Shown piece after piece: positions 52,096-60,359 of a stretch of 64,000 nt of DNA; position 1 is the first letter of the stretch; the number at the start of each line of letters is the position of its first letter. The translations under genes and the position numbers were made by a program. This stretch comes from DAOTXL01 sp034435455 (lineage in GTDB: Bacteria; Chloroflexota; Anaerolineae; JAAYZQ01). The DNA lies in the NCBI GenBank assembly GCA_034435455.1, contig DAOTXL010000012.1:1-64000 (forward strand), written 5' to 3'. The notes beneath the pieces are model-generated. The model was not told where the DNA came from and searched no databases. It worked only from the letters and a program-made list of their open reading frames with translations.

Positions 52096-52788
52096 CTATT
52101 CCGGCCACCAACGGCGGAGGATCGCCCTGGCTCCGCCGTACCAGATGCGTCCGTATTTGCGCGAATGGGCCACGCCCTCCAGGACGATCGCCTCCGCGCC
52201 GGGCAGTTCGGCGCTGGGGAGCGGCACAATCCCATCCCCCCACAGGTCGCCCCGGCCTCCCAGGAAGCGATAGCTATAAAAAGCCCGGCGTTGGCGGGGG
52301 TTGCCGTTTTCGCAGCCCTGCATCAGTTTCCCCGCCACGGTGCGGTAGCGAACAACCTCGGCGTAAGGGGTGCCCGGCACCAGCCGGTTAGCCATGCTGT
52401 TCAGAAACCAGCCGGTCTCTGTGCCCCGGTCGGCGCAATGAGGGCTGCCCAGGGTGATAACGGCTGTGACCTGCTCCACCCCGGCGTACACATGGCCCCA
52501 CACCGGCCTATCGCTCAGATAAAGACGGGCGATCAGCCCGCCGGCGCTGTGGCCCACCAGGATAAACCGGTCGGCCTGGAGCCGGCGCCGGGCCCAGTGG
52601 ACCGTTTCCTGCACCTTGTGCAAGATGCCGGTGGCATCCTCCTGGCGACCGGCAGCCCACCAGTCCCACGGTAGGAGCGGCACGCCGACCGCCGGCAGGC
52701 CCGACAGGTCTTCCAGCCAGCGGGCCATAGACAGATAGGCCGGCCAGAAGGAGTTGTAGCCGCCGATGACAAGGATCGCCTGCCTCAT
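52096..52788 (-). CDS. Alpha/beta-hydrolase, lipase/acyltransferase-like
   Basis: 230 aa. The nucleophile elbow is GHSAGG (near residue 99), the Asp candidate lies in WGDGIVPLP, and the His in GVAHSRKYGRIWYG. The N-terminal strand AILVIGGYNSFWPAY fits the PGAP1/LCAT-like lipase branch. There is no signal peptide, so it is cytoplasmic. The start overlaps the preceding small gene (ATGA) and the stop is 8 nt from the AddB-like start. A lipase fold in a DNA-processing operon is unexpected. Confidence 0.8.
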   Translation of the reverse strand: MRQAILVIGGYNSFWPAYLSMARWLEDLSGLPAVGVPLLPWDWWAAGRQEDATGILHKVQETVHWARRRLQADRFILVGHSAGGLIARLYLSDRPVWGHVYAGVEQVTAVITLGSPHCADRGTETGWFLNSMANRLVPGTPYAEVVRYRTVAGKLMQGCENGNPRQRRAFYSYRFLGGRGDLWGDGIVPLPSAELPGAEAIVLEGVAHSRKYGRIWYGGARAILRRWWPE

Positions 52789-53201
52789 CGGGGTTCAACC
52801 GGTGGCTGCTTCCTGGCCCTGCCCCGCAGTTCCTCCATCTGCCGTCGGGCGGACAACAGCGGCGTGTTGCGATGGCACAGGAGGATGGTCGGCAGGTCGG
52901 CATTGGGGGCCTCGTAGGCGCGGCAGATCTCCGGGACCGGATCGTCCAGCCGGTCGGGGGCCAGGAAGTGGACTTCGTGGGCGGCCCACCAGATACGGAT
53001 GCCGGAACGGGTCCACTCGTCGCGGTCAAAATGCAGGGCCCGGAGCCGCCAGCGGGGGTTGCGGCCGGGAAGCCGGTCATAGAGCACGACCATGGCCTGA
53101 TCGCGGAGCCGGTCGCGCTCCTGAGGTGGCCGGTCGCCGGGCAGCTCGATGGCCAGATAGTCTTCATACTCGACGATGGGTGTGCGCGCTTTTTTGGTCA
53201 T
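52785..53201 (-). CDS. Hypothetical protein, 138 aa, first gene of the helicase-nuclease run
   Basis: It starts MTKKARTPIVEYEDYLAIE and ends RKQPPVEPR. A mixed charged protein with conserved-looking WWAAHEVHFLAPDRL and YEAPNADLPTILLCHRNTPLL. No signal, membrane span or known motif. The stop overlaps the hydrolase ATG. Function unknown; its place suggests a link with the following genes. Confidence 0.65.
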   Translation of the reverse strand: MTKKARTPIVEYEDYLAIELPGDRPPQERDRLRDQAMVVLYDRLPGRNPRWRLRALHFDRDEWTRSGIRIWWAAHEVHFLAPDRLDDPVPEICRAYEAPNADLPTILLCHRNTPLLSARRQMEELRGRARKQPPVEPR

Positions 53202-53320
53202 GTTCGGCCTCTTGGATGCAGATTATAACACCCCCCGGCGCGCAGCGCAATTCGGGATGCACTTTTTACCATCCGGACGGGCCGAGAGGGACGGACCCCG
53301 ATCTCACCAAAGCGGAGAAT

Positions 53321-53349
53321 TTGACTTTCCAGGCAGGGTCGTGTAAACT
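53321..53349 (+). promoter_or_regulatory. Promoter of the 2-oxoacid:ferredoxin oxidoreductase operon
   Basis: TTGACT (53321-53326), 17 nt, TAAACT (53344-53349). The ATG of the first gene is about 38 nt further on. Confidence 0.55.
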
Positions 53350-53387
53350 CTTTTTACAGCCTTCTTTGTCATTTTGGGGTGGGATAG

Positions 53388-55124
53388 ATGACCGTTGTCA
53401 ACAACATGACCTTCAAGCTTGCCGGGGCAGCCGGTCAGGGGGTCGAATCAAGCGGCGCCGGCTTTGTGGAAGCCCTGGCCAGAGGGGGGCTGCACATCTT
53501 TGGCCTCCAGGACTACATGTCCCGCATCCGGGGCGGCCTGAACTTTTACCAGATCCGCGTCCACGAAAGGCCGTTGTACGCCCACGAGGACGCCGTGCAC
53601 CTCCTCCTGCCGTTGAATGAGGAAGCGGTGGAGGCGTATCAGGATGAGGTGGTCGAAGGGGGCGGCATTATCTACGACGAGAGCCTGAAAATAGACAGGC
53701 GCACCCTCTCCAACCAGGGGCGTAAGGCCATGCCGGTCCCCCTGGGCGACATTGCCGGCGAGTATGGCGAACGGCTGATGGTCAACACGGCAGCGTTGGG
53801 GGCGGCTGCCGGCGTGGTGGAATATTCTTACGAGTGCCTGGCCGGCATCATCCGCAAGAACTTTCGGCGCAAAGGCAGGGAGGTCGTGGCGGCCAACCTG
53901 CGGGTGGCCCGCGCTGCCTACCTGTACGCCCGAAAACAGTATGCCGGCGATTTCGCCTGGAAACTGGCCAGGGTGCCGGGGGCGCCCCGGCGGATGGTCC
54001 TGAGCGGCAACCAGGCCTTCGCCCTGGGAGCCGTGGCCGGCGGCTGCCGTTTCATCGCGGCCTACCCCATGACCCCTGCCACCTCCATCATCGAGTGGAT
54101 GGCCGGGCATGAACGGCAGTTGGGGCTGGTCACCAAGCACGCCGAGGACGAGATCGCCGCGATATGCATGGCCATCGGGGCCAATTTTGCCGGCGTCCGG
54201 GCTATGGCGGCCACCTCCGGCGGCGGCTTTTCGCTGATGGTCGAGGCGCTGGGCCTGGCCGGCATGAGCGAGGTCCCCCTGGTCGTGTTCGAGGCGCAAC
54301 GGGGCGGCCCCTCCACCGGCCTGCCCACCCGTACCGAACAGAGCGACTTGCTCTTTGTGATCAACGCCTCGCAGGGCGAGTTCCCGCGCCTGGTGCTGGC
54401 CCCCGGCACCATCGAGGAGTGTTTCGAGTGCGGCTGGCGGGCCTTTAACCTGGCCGAAAAATATCAGACGCCGGTCATTGTCCTGTCCGATCAGCTCCTG
54501 GCCTCTTCCCTGCGCACCGTCGAGGTGGACGCCATTGACTTTGAGGCGGTGGTGATTGACCGGGGCAAACTGCTCAGCACAGGAGAACTGGACGCCCTGA
54601 CCGAACCTTACCGGCGCTACCTTTTCACCGACGATGGCATCTCGCCGCGGGCGGTGCCCGGCCACCCCAAGGCGGTGTACCCCTCAAGCAGCGATGAGCA
54701 CGACGAGAGGGGCCACATCAGCGAGGAGATGCATGTCCGCCGGCAGATGATGCAGAAGCGGATGAAAAAGCTGGAAACGGCACGGCAAGAGATCGCCCCA
54801 CCAACGCGCTATGGCCCCGCCGAGGCCCCCCTGATCCTGGTGGGCTGGGGCTCGACCTACGGGGTGTTGCGTGAGGCGGTGGACCGCCTGGAGGGAGCGG
54901 CGCGGCTGGTCCATTTTCGTGACCTGTGGCCCTTTCCCGCCCAGGCTGCCGCCGAGGCGCTGAGAGGCGGCAGGGTGGTGGTGGTCGAGAACAACTACAC
55001 CGGCCAGTTCCGGTGGCTCCTGCAGGGCGAAACCTGTATCGAGGTGGACCGCACCCTGTCCCGCTATGACGGGCGAGCCTTTGCCGTGGATGACATTCTG
55101 GCCGGGATTCGAGACCTGTTGTGA
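53388..55124 (+). CDS. korA: 2-oxoacid:ferredoxin oxidoreductase, fused gamma-alpha subunit (KorA-like)
   Basis: 578 aa. Residues 1-185 are the gamma domain (LAGAAGQGVESSGAGFVEAL, DYMSRIRGGLNFYQIRV). From about 205 the alpha domain shows GNQAFALGAVAGGCRF, AYPMTPATSIIEWM and MAATSGGGFSLM, and the C-terminal part ends with VVVVENNYTGQFRWLL. This fused form with a separate beta subunit is typical of 2-oxoglutarate:ferredoxin oxidoreductases; pyruvate or branched-chain 2-oxoacids are alternatives. It converts a 2-oxoacid and CoA into acyl-CoA and CO2 with reduced ferredoxin. Confidence 0.9.
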   Translation: MTVVNNMTFKLAGAAGQGVESSGAGFVEALARGGLHIFGLQDYMSRIRGGLNFYQIRVHERPLYAHEDAVHLLLPLNEEAVEAYQDEVVEGGGIIYDESLKIDRRTLSNQGRKAMPVPLGDIAGEYGERLMVNTAALGAAAGVVEYSYECLAGIIRKNFRRKGREVVAANLRVARAAYLYARKQYAGDFAWKLARVPGAPRRMVLSGNQAFALGAVAGGCRFIAAYPMTPATSIIEWMAGHERQLGLVTKHAEDEIAAICMAIGANFAGVRAMAATSGGGFSLMVEALGLAGMSEVPLVVFEAQRGGPSTGLPTRTEQSDLLFVINASQGEFPRLVLAPGTIEECFECGWRAFNLAEKYQTPVIVLSDQLLASSLRTVEVDAIDFEAVVIDRGKLLSTGELDALTEPYRRYLFTDDGISPRAVPGHPKAVYPSSSDEHDERGHISEEMHVRRQMMQKRMKKLETARQEIAPPTRYGPAEAPLILVGWGSTYGVLREAVDRLEGAARLVHFRDLWPFPAQAAAEALRGGRVVVVENNYTGQFRWLLQGETCIEVDRTLSRYDGRAFAVDDILAGIRDLL

Positions 55125-55148
55125 GCACAAAGAAGGGAGGCACGGAGA

Positions 55149-56018
55149 ATGGCCTTGTCGGTCAAAGACTATGCCGGCGACGTCAAACCGACCTGGTGTC
55201 CCGGCTGTGGTGACTATGGCATCCTCAATGCCCTCAAGCAGGCGTTGGTCAAAGCCGGGCTGGCCCCCCACCGGGTTCTCATCATCAGCGGCATCGGCTG
55301 CGGCAGCAAGCTGCCCGACTATATTCACGCCAACGGCTTCATGACCCTGCACGGACGTCCTCTGCCCATCGCCACCGGGGCCAGACTGGCCAACCACGGC
55401 CTCAAGGTCATCACCGTCCACGGCGATGGGGATGGCATGGGCCTGGGCATGGGCCACTTTGTCCACGCTGCCCGACGCAACATCGAGATCGTGGACCTGA
55501 TCCAGAACAACCAGATCTATGGCCTGACCAAAGGGCAGTATTCGCCTACCAGCGATCCCGGCCTTGTCACCAGCACGTCGCCCGATGGGGCTTTTGAGCT
55601 GGCAGCCAACCCGGTGGCCCTGGCCCTGGCTGCCGGTGGGACGTTCGTGGCCCGGGGCTTTGCCGGTGAACCCAAACATCTGGCCGACCTGATCGCCGCT
55701 GCCATCCAACACCACGGCTACGCCCTGGTGGAGGTCCTCCAGCCGTGTGTGACCTTTAACCGCAAGAATACCTACGACTGGTATCGCGAGCGGGTCTATC
55801 TCCTGGAAGGGACAGACCACGATCCGGGCGACCGGGTGGCAGCGTTCCAGAAGGCGTTGGAGTGGGGGGAGCGGATCCCCCTGGGCATCTTTTACCAGAC
55901 CCGCCGGCCAACGTACGAAGAGCAGGTGCCGGCCTTGCAGGCCGGTCCGCTGGTAGACCGGCCGTTGACAAAGCTGCGGCCGGAGCAGATAGAGGCCCTG
56001 CGGGCCGAGGCCATGTGA
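55149..56018 (+). CDS. korB: 2-oxoacid:ferredoxin oxidoreductase beta subunit (KorB-like)
   Basis: 289 aa, ATG after GGGAGG. The thiamine-diphosphate site is intact: WCPGCGDYGILNAL, ISGIGCGSKLPDYI and VHGDGDGMGLGMGHF with the NNQIYGLTKGQYSPT end of the motif. The C-terminal arm is short. Cysteines that bind a 4Fe-4S cluster in this subunit (the C-P-G-C pair) are present. It pairs with the upstream gamma-alpha protein, 24 nt apart, and is followed by a ferredoxin. Confidence 0.93.
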   Translation: MALSVKDYAGDVKPTWCPGCGDYGILNALKQALVKAGLAPHRVLIISGIGCGSKLPDYIHANGFMTLHGRPLPIATGARLANHGLKVITVHGDGDGMGLGMGHFVHAARRNIEIVDLIQNNQIYGLTKGQYSPTSDPGLVTSTSPDGAFELAANPVALALAAGGTFVARGFAGEPKHLADLIAAAIQHHGYALVEVLQPCVTFNRKNTYDWYRERVYLLEGTDHDPGDRVAAFQKALEWGERIPLGIFYQTRRPTYEEQVPALQAGPLVDRPLTKLRPEQIEALRAEAM

Positions 56019-56073
56019 ACGCAGAAAGTAAGGATAAAATCCACAAAATTCAACGTAGAGAGGAGGTGACAGG

Positions 56074-56346
56074 ATGGCGTACGTGATCACTGCGCTGTGC
56101 AGCCGCGACGGTGCCTGCGCCGAGGTCTGCCCGGTGGAGTGCATCGTAAAGGGGCCGGAGGGGGATCCCGAATGGGGGATGGCTTATTTCATCAACCCCG
56201 ACGATTGCATCGAGTGTGGTGCCTGCGAAGCAGAATGCCCGTCCAGCGCGATCTTTCCTGAGGACGAGGTGCCTGAGGAGTACAAGGACTGGATCGCCAA
56301 GAACCGTGCATTCTATGAGAAGGGGCCGGGCTACAGCGCCAGATAG
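56074..56346 (+). CDS. Dicluster ferredoxin
   Basis: 90 aa, ATG after the very strong site GAGAGGAGGTGA. Two cluster-binding segments: CSRDGACAEVCPVECI, with one Cys missing from the standard CxxCxxC spacing (a 7Fe-type pattern), and CIECGACEAECP, followed by SSAIFPEDEVPEEYKDW. It is similar to Azotobacter FdI-type 7Fe ferredoxins. As the last gene before a terminator it is the probable electron acceptor of KorAB. Confidence 0.92.
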   Translation: MAYVITALCSRDGACAEVCPVECIVKGPEGDPEWGMAYFINPDDCIECGACEAECPSSAIFPEDEVPEEYKDWIAKNRAFYEKGPGYSAR

Positions 56347-56365
56347 CTGGCCGAAGGTTCAAAAC

Positions 56366-56399
56366 GAGGGGGCGGGCGCTGCAAGGCGCCGGCCCCCTC
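56366..56399 (+). terminator. Terminator of the kor-ferredoxin operon
   Basis: GAGGGGGC-GGGCGC and GGCGCC-GGCCCCCTC form a very GC-rich stem with a 5-nt loop starting about 20 nt after the ferredoxin stop; TTCGTT follows, so the T-tract is short. Confidence 0.6.
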
Positions 56400-56492
56400 T
56401 TCGTTACTCTGTACCAGGGTCTGGGCGGGCGAGCGGCTTCCCCCCGAAACCCTTGGTGTCCTTTGTGTCCCTGGTGGTTCTTGGACAGGCTC

Positions 56493-57314
56493 TCAGGCCT
56501 GCAAAATCCGGGCTACCGTTTCAAAGTGATTGAACGGCGGCATCAGGCAGGCACCGTCAAACCACCTGTGGGCCAGCGCCAGCATCTCGCGGGCGTTGGC
56601 GATCCCCTCGGCCGAGGGGTCAGGGGCGCGTTCCATGCGCTGCCGGACCGCTTCCGCCACGGCAATGCCGGCCACGTTGTCGTGCAAAAAGTGGGCGTGG
56701 CGCGCGCTGCGCAGGGGCAGGATGCCCAGAATGACCGGGATGCGTATGTGCCGGATGGCCTCGTACAGGGTGCGAGCGGCAGCCTCGTCAAAGACAGGCT
56801 GGGTGACCACGAACTGGGCACCGGCCTCTACCTTTTGCTCCAGGCGCCGCACCTCCTCGTCGAGCCGGTTCAACTCGGGGTGTGGGTCCAGGACAACGCC
56901 GGTATGCAGACCGACCTGCCGGGCCAGACGGATCAGGTCATAGACATCCAGATCGCGGACCGCCGACGTCCGTGCCGCGTCGGCCAGAGCGACATAATCT
57001 CCGGTGGCCACGAGGACGCGCTGGATCCCCAGGGCTGCCGCGCCCCATAGCAACCCCTGGAGGCTGAGGCGGTTATGGTCGCGGGTGGTGACATGCAGGG
57101 TGGCCGGTTTGCCGGTGCGCTGCCGGACAAGGGCACTGAAGGCCAGGGCACTCATCCGCGGCCGGGCCACGGGGTTGCTCGCCACGCTAAAGCCGTCAAA
57201 GGGGAGGGGGGCAATTGCCAGCAAGGCCGTCAGCAACGGCTCAGCATCTGGACCGGCCGGCGGGACGACCTCGACGGTTAAGGAGAACTCGCCTCGCGCC
57301 GCCATCGCCACCAT
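56493..57314 (-). CDS. Methylenetetrahydrofolate reductase-like protein (MetF family)
   Basis: Start at the ATG 57314 (MVAMAARGEF) with AAGGGGGG upstream, 273 aa; a TTG at 57326 is the outer limit. The TIM-barrel signatures are FSLTVEVVPP, LHVTTRDHNRLSLQGLLWGA, VLVATGDY, QFVVTQPVFDE and VILGILPLRSARHAHFL. MTHFR reduces CH2-tetrahydrofolate to CH3-tetrahydrofolate, or oxidises methyl groups in the reverse sense. In this genome it could take up methyl groups coming from the MttB system. A partner such as MetV or RnfC2 is not in the window, so the electron donor is unknown. Confidence 0.85.
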   Translation of the reverse strand: MVAMAARGEFSLTVEVVPPAGPDAEPLLTALLAIAPLPFDGFSVASNPVARPRMSALAFSALVRQRTGKPATLHVTTRDHNRLSLQGLLWGAAALGIQRVLVATGDYVALADAARTSAVRDLDVYDLIRLARQVGLHTGVVLDPHPELNRLDEEVRRLEQKVEAGAQFVVTQPVFDEAAARTLYEAIRHIRIPVILGILPLRSARHAHFLHDNVAGIAVAEAVRQRMERAPDPSAEGIANAREMLALAHRWFDGACLMPPFNHFETVARILQA

Positions 57315-57345
57315 GCCCCCCTTCAATTTTCAAACGGCCACCGGC

Positions 57346-57810
57346 TCAGCCCGGCGAGGCCAACGCCTCCAGCACTTCGTGGATGTGCTCCTCCGGCTTG
57401 ACCTTGGGAAAGACCTTGACGATGACGCCCTGTTCATCCAGGATGAAGGTGGAGCGCAGGATGCCCATGTAGGTTTTGCCGTACATCTTTTTTTCGCCCC
57501 AGGCGCCATACATCTCTGCCACCCGATGGTCGGGATCGCTCAACAGGGCGAACGGCAGGTTGTACTTGAGCTTGAATTTGTCGTGAGACCGGACATCATC
57601 CGGGCTGACCCCCAGCACGGCTGCGCCGGCGGCCAGGATCTGACCATAGCCGTCGCGGAAGCTGCACGCCTCAGCCGTACAACCGGGCGTGTCGTCTTTG
57701 GGATAAAAGTACAGGACAACCTTCTTGCCCCGATAGTCTGACAGGGTAACCTCACCACCGCCATCGGCCGGCAGAGTAAAGTCAGGCGCGACCGTCCCTT
57801 CTTGCAACAT
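57346..57810 (-). CDS. bcp: Peroxiredoxin, BCP/PrxQ type
   Basis: 154 aa, ATG after AGGGGAGG. FYPKDDTPGCTAEACSFRD contains the peroxidatic Cys (TPGCT) and a resolving Cys five residues later, as in two-Cys PrxQ. It reduces peroxides with thioredoxin. It lies between the MTHFR-like gene and cydB, which fits oxidative protection of an anaerobe. Confidence 0.93.
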   Translation of the reverse strand: MLQEGTVAPDFTLPADGGGEVTLSDYRGKKVVLYFYPKDDTPGCTAEACSFRDGYGQILAAGAAVLGVSPDDVRSHDKFKLKYNLPFALLSDPDHRVAEMYGAWGEKKMYGKTYMGILRSTFILDEQGVIVKVFPKVKPEEHIHEVLEALASPG

Positions 57811-57845
57811 TCAAAAAACCTCCCCTATATGATTTTCAGATTTCT

Positions 57846-57851
57846 ATTATA
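57846..57851 (-). promoter_or_regulatory. Possible -10 box of the peroxiredoxin gene
   Basis: TATAAT on the minus strand about 36 nt before the ATG in the only AT-rich part of the gap; no good -35 is visible, which may mean activator dependence. Confidence 0.35.
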
Positions 57852-57916
57852 CTTTATCTGTCATGGCGGGTCGGTAAGGAATCGTACAATGCTCCGGGCC
57901 CAGGTCTGGAAGCCTG

Positions 57917-58942
57917 CTAGTACGTAAGCGACGACGGGTCGGCCTTGACGCGCTGGCGGAAAACCCGGTAGGACCAGATCTGATAGGCCAGCACGACGGG
58001 GAGCAGGAACAGGGCCACCAGGCTCATCACCTTGAGGGTGTAGGGCGAGGATGAGGCGTTGTAGATCGTCAGACTGTAGTCGGGGTTAGTGCTGGAGATC
58101 AGGACCCGGGGGAACAGGGTTACAAAGAAGGTGAGCGGCACGAGGATGACGGCCAGCCCGCCCAGGACAAAGGCCCAACCTTCCCGCCTGCGCCCAACCA
58201 GGACGCCGTCCAGCGCCAGGGCCGCGATCGCTCCGGCCGGGAGGAGGGCCGAGGCAAGGCCCCGACGGTCGTACAGGTCTGTGAAGAGGCAGGTGGCAAT
58301 CATCAGGAGGGTCACCAGCACCGCCGCCACCGGCCACAGCCGGCGGGCCAGGCCCCAGGCACGCTCGTGCAGATCGTTGGCCAACTTGAGGCTGAGCAGG
58401 TTCGCGCCGTGCAGCAGGAACGCCGCCACCACCGCCACTCCACCGAGGAGGCCGTACGGATTGAGCAGGGTGAGCAGGTTGCCGGTATAGGTTTTGTGGG
58501 CGTCAATCGGCACCCCCCTGGCCATGTTGGCAAACGCCACCCCCAGCAGCAGCGCAGGCACCAGGCTGCCGACAAAGATGCACCAGTCCCACAGACTGCG
58601 CCACCGGGGGTGGGCATCTTTGGAGCGGAACTCAAAGGCCACGCCGCGCACGATCAACCCCAGCAGCAACAGGAACAGGGCCGGGTAGAAGCCGCTGAAC
58701 AGGGTAGCGTACCAGTCCGGGAAGGCGGCAAAGGTCGCACCACCGGCCACGATGAGCCAGACCTCGTTCCCATCCCAATGGGGACCGATGGTGTTGAGGA
58801 TGGCCCGCCGTTCCGCATCCCTTTTGCCCAGGAAGGGCAGGAGCATCCCCACGCCAAAATCAAAGCCCTCCAGAAAATAGAACCCGATCCACAGGACGGC
58901 GATCAGGACGAACCACAGAGTTTGCAGCGATTCCGTGGACAT
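57917..58942 (-). CDS. cydB: Cytochrome bd oxidase subunit II
   Basis: 341 aa with eight hydrophobic segments. Family blocks: LWFVLIAVLWIGFYFLEGFDFGVGM (split: FVLIAVLWIGFYFLEGFDF, GVGM), RAILNTIGPHWDGNEVWLI, and the FPDWYATLFSGFYPALFLLL loop. Subunit II stabilises the haem subunit. Its ATG is 15 nt after cydA, and it ends the thiolase-UbiA-CydA-CydB run. Confidence 0.95.
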   Translation of the reverse strand: MSTESLQTLWFVLIAVLWIGFYFLEGFDFGVGMLLPFLGKRDAERRAILNTIGPHWDGNEVWLIVAGGATFAAFPDWYATLFSGFYPALFLLLLGLIVRGVAFEFRSKDAHPRWRSLWDWCIFVGSLVPALLLGVAFANMARGVPIDAHKTYTGNLLTLLNPYGLLGGVAVVAAFLLHGANLLSLKLANDLHERAWGLARRLWPVAAVLVTLLMIATCLFTDLYDRRGLASALLPAGAIAALALDGVLVGRRREGWAFVLGGLAVILVPLTFFVTLFPRVLISSTNPDYSLTIYNASSSPYTLKVMSLVALFLLPVVLAYQIWSYRVFRQRVKADPSSLTY

Positions 58943-58957
58943 GGCGCTCCCTCCTCC

Positions 58958-60346
58958 TTAGCTCCGGGCCCTGCCGGCCGATGGGGCCGGCTCGACGGCC
59001 TCGTGCATGGCTGCCGCCGGGCCGGCCTTGGCGTACTTGACCAGGAGATAGACGTCGGCAACCATCAGCGCCGCATAGACCAGCGCAAAGCCGATCAGGC
59101 TGAACAACACCGTCCCCGCACTCAGGTTGGGGGACATGGCCTCTTCGGTTTTGAGCAGCCCGTGGACAATCCACGGCTGGCGGCCGGTCTCGGTCAGGAT
59201 CCAGCCGGCGGTGTTGGCGATGTAGGGCAGGGCGATGGCCCACACCATCCACTTCAGCCACCGGGTCCCCCTGGCAGGCCACCTGACCGACACATACAGC
59301 GCGTAGGCAGCCAGGCCGATCATCAATATCCCCGCCCCGACCATGATGCGGAACATCCAGAAGGGCAGGGCCACCACCGGCACATAGTCGCCCGGCCCAT
59401 AGCGGGCCACATACTCCGCCTGGAGCTGGTGGATGCCGGGGATGGCCCCGACCTCCTTGGGAAAATAGAGCCAGTTGAGGAGATTGGGGATCCGCAGGCT
59501 CCAGATCTCGCGCTTGCCGGTGGAATCAAAGATGGCCACCACCGAGAACGGCGCCGGGTAGACCGTATCCCAATGCGCCTCGGAGGCGGCCGCTGCCATC
59601 GGCTGGACCTCCAGCAGATAGATGCCCTGGAAGTGGCCGGCCAGCCCCACCCCCACCGCGCCGATGATGCCGATCACCGCCGCCATTCGGAACGACTTTT
59701 GGAAAAGCTCCTCGTTTTGCTTGCGGGCCAGATGGTAGGCGCTGATGCCCAGGACAAAGAACGCCGCCGTGGCCAGGCCGGCCGGGATGGTATGGGCAAA
59801 GAGCAGCCAGCCCCGGGGGTTGGTCACCAGAGCGCCAAAATCCACCAGCTCGGCCCGGCCGGTCGCCTGGTTGACCGTGTAGCCGACCGGGTGTTGCATA
59901 AAGCCGTTGGCCAGCAGGATGAACAGCGCCGACAGGTTCGACCCGAGGGCGACCAGCCAGATCGCCGCAGCGTGCAGCCCCTTCGACAGCCGATCCCAGC
60001 CAAAGATCCAGATGCCCAGGAAGGTGGACTCCAGGAAAAAGGCCAGCAGCCCCTCAATGGCCAGCGGCGCGCCAAAGATGTCGCCGACATAGCGGGAATA
60101 GGTGGACCAGTTCATGCCGAACTGAAACTCCTGGACAATCCCCGTCACCACGCCCATAGCAAAGTTGATCAAAAACAGCTTCCCCCAAAATTTGGCCATC
60201 TGCCTGTAGGTTTCCTTGCCCGTCCGGACATAGATCGTCTCGGCAATGGCGATGAACCAGACCAGGCCAAGGGTCAGGGGGACAAAGAAAAAGTGATAGA
60301 TGGTGGTAATGGCAAATTGCCACCGGGACAGGGCAACCGGATTCAT
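58958..60346 (-). CDS. cydA: Cytochrome bd oxidase subunit I, short Q-loop
   Basis: 462 aa. Haem ligands are seen: His18 (haem b595), His185 (AHTIPAG) and the Met of FRIMVGAGILM; Glu98 (IEGL) lies in the proton path. GRQPW near the C-terminus is intact. It has a short Q-loop. The quinol-binding stretch usually written Q-P-M-K-x-A-A-x-E reads QPMAAAASE, so the conserved Lys is Ala251. It reduces O2 to water with quinol. Its gene is 13 nt downstream of the prenyltransferase gene. Confidence 0.95.
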   Translation of the reverse strand: MNPVALSRWQFAITTIYHFFFVPLTLGLVWFIAIAETIYVRTGKETYRQMAKFWGKLFLINFAMGVVTGIVQEFQFGMNWSTYSRYVGDIFGAPLAIEGLLAFFLESTFLGIWIFGWDRLSKGLHAAAIWLVALGSNLSALFILLANGFMQHPVGYTVNQATGRAELVDFGALVTNPRGWLLFAHTIPAGLATAAFFVLGISAYHLARKQNEELFQKSFRMAAVIGIIGAVGVGLAGHFQGIYLLEVQPMAAAASEAHWDTVYPAPFSVVAIFDSTGKREIWSLRIPNLLNWLYFPKEVGAIPGIHQLQAEYVARYGPGDYVPVVALPFWMFRIMVGAGILMIGLAAYALYVSVRWPARGTRWLKWMVWAIALPYIANTAGWILTETGRQPWIVHGLLKTEEAMSPNLSAGTVLFSLIGFALVYAALMVADVYLLVKYAKAGPAAAMHEAVEPAPSAGRARS

Positions 60347-60359
60347 CTCTCCTCCTCTG

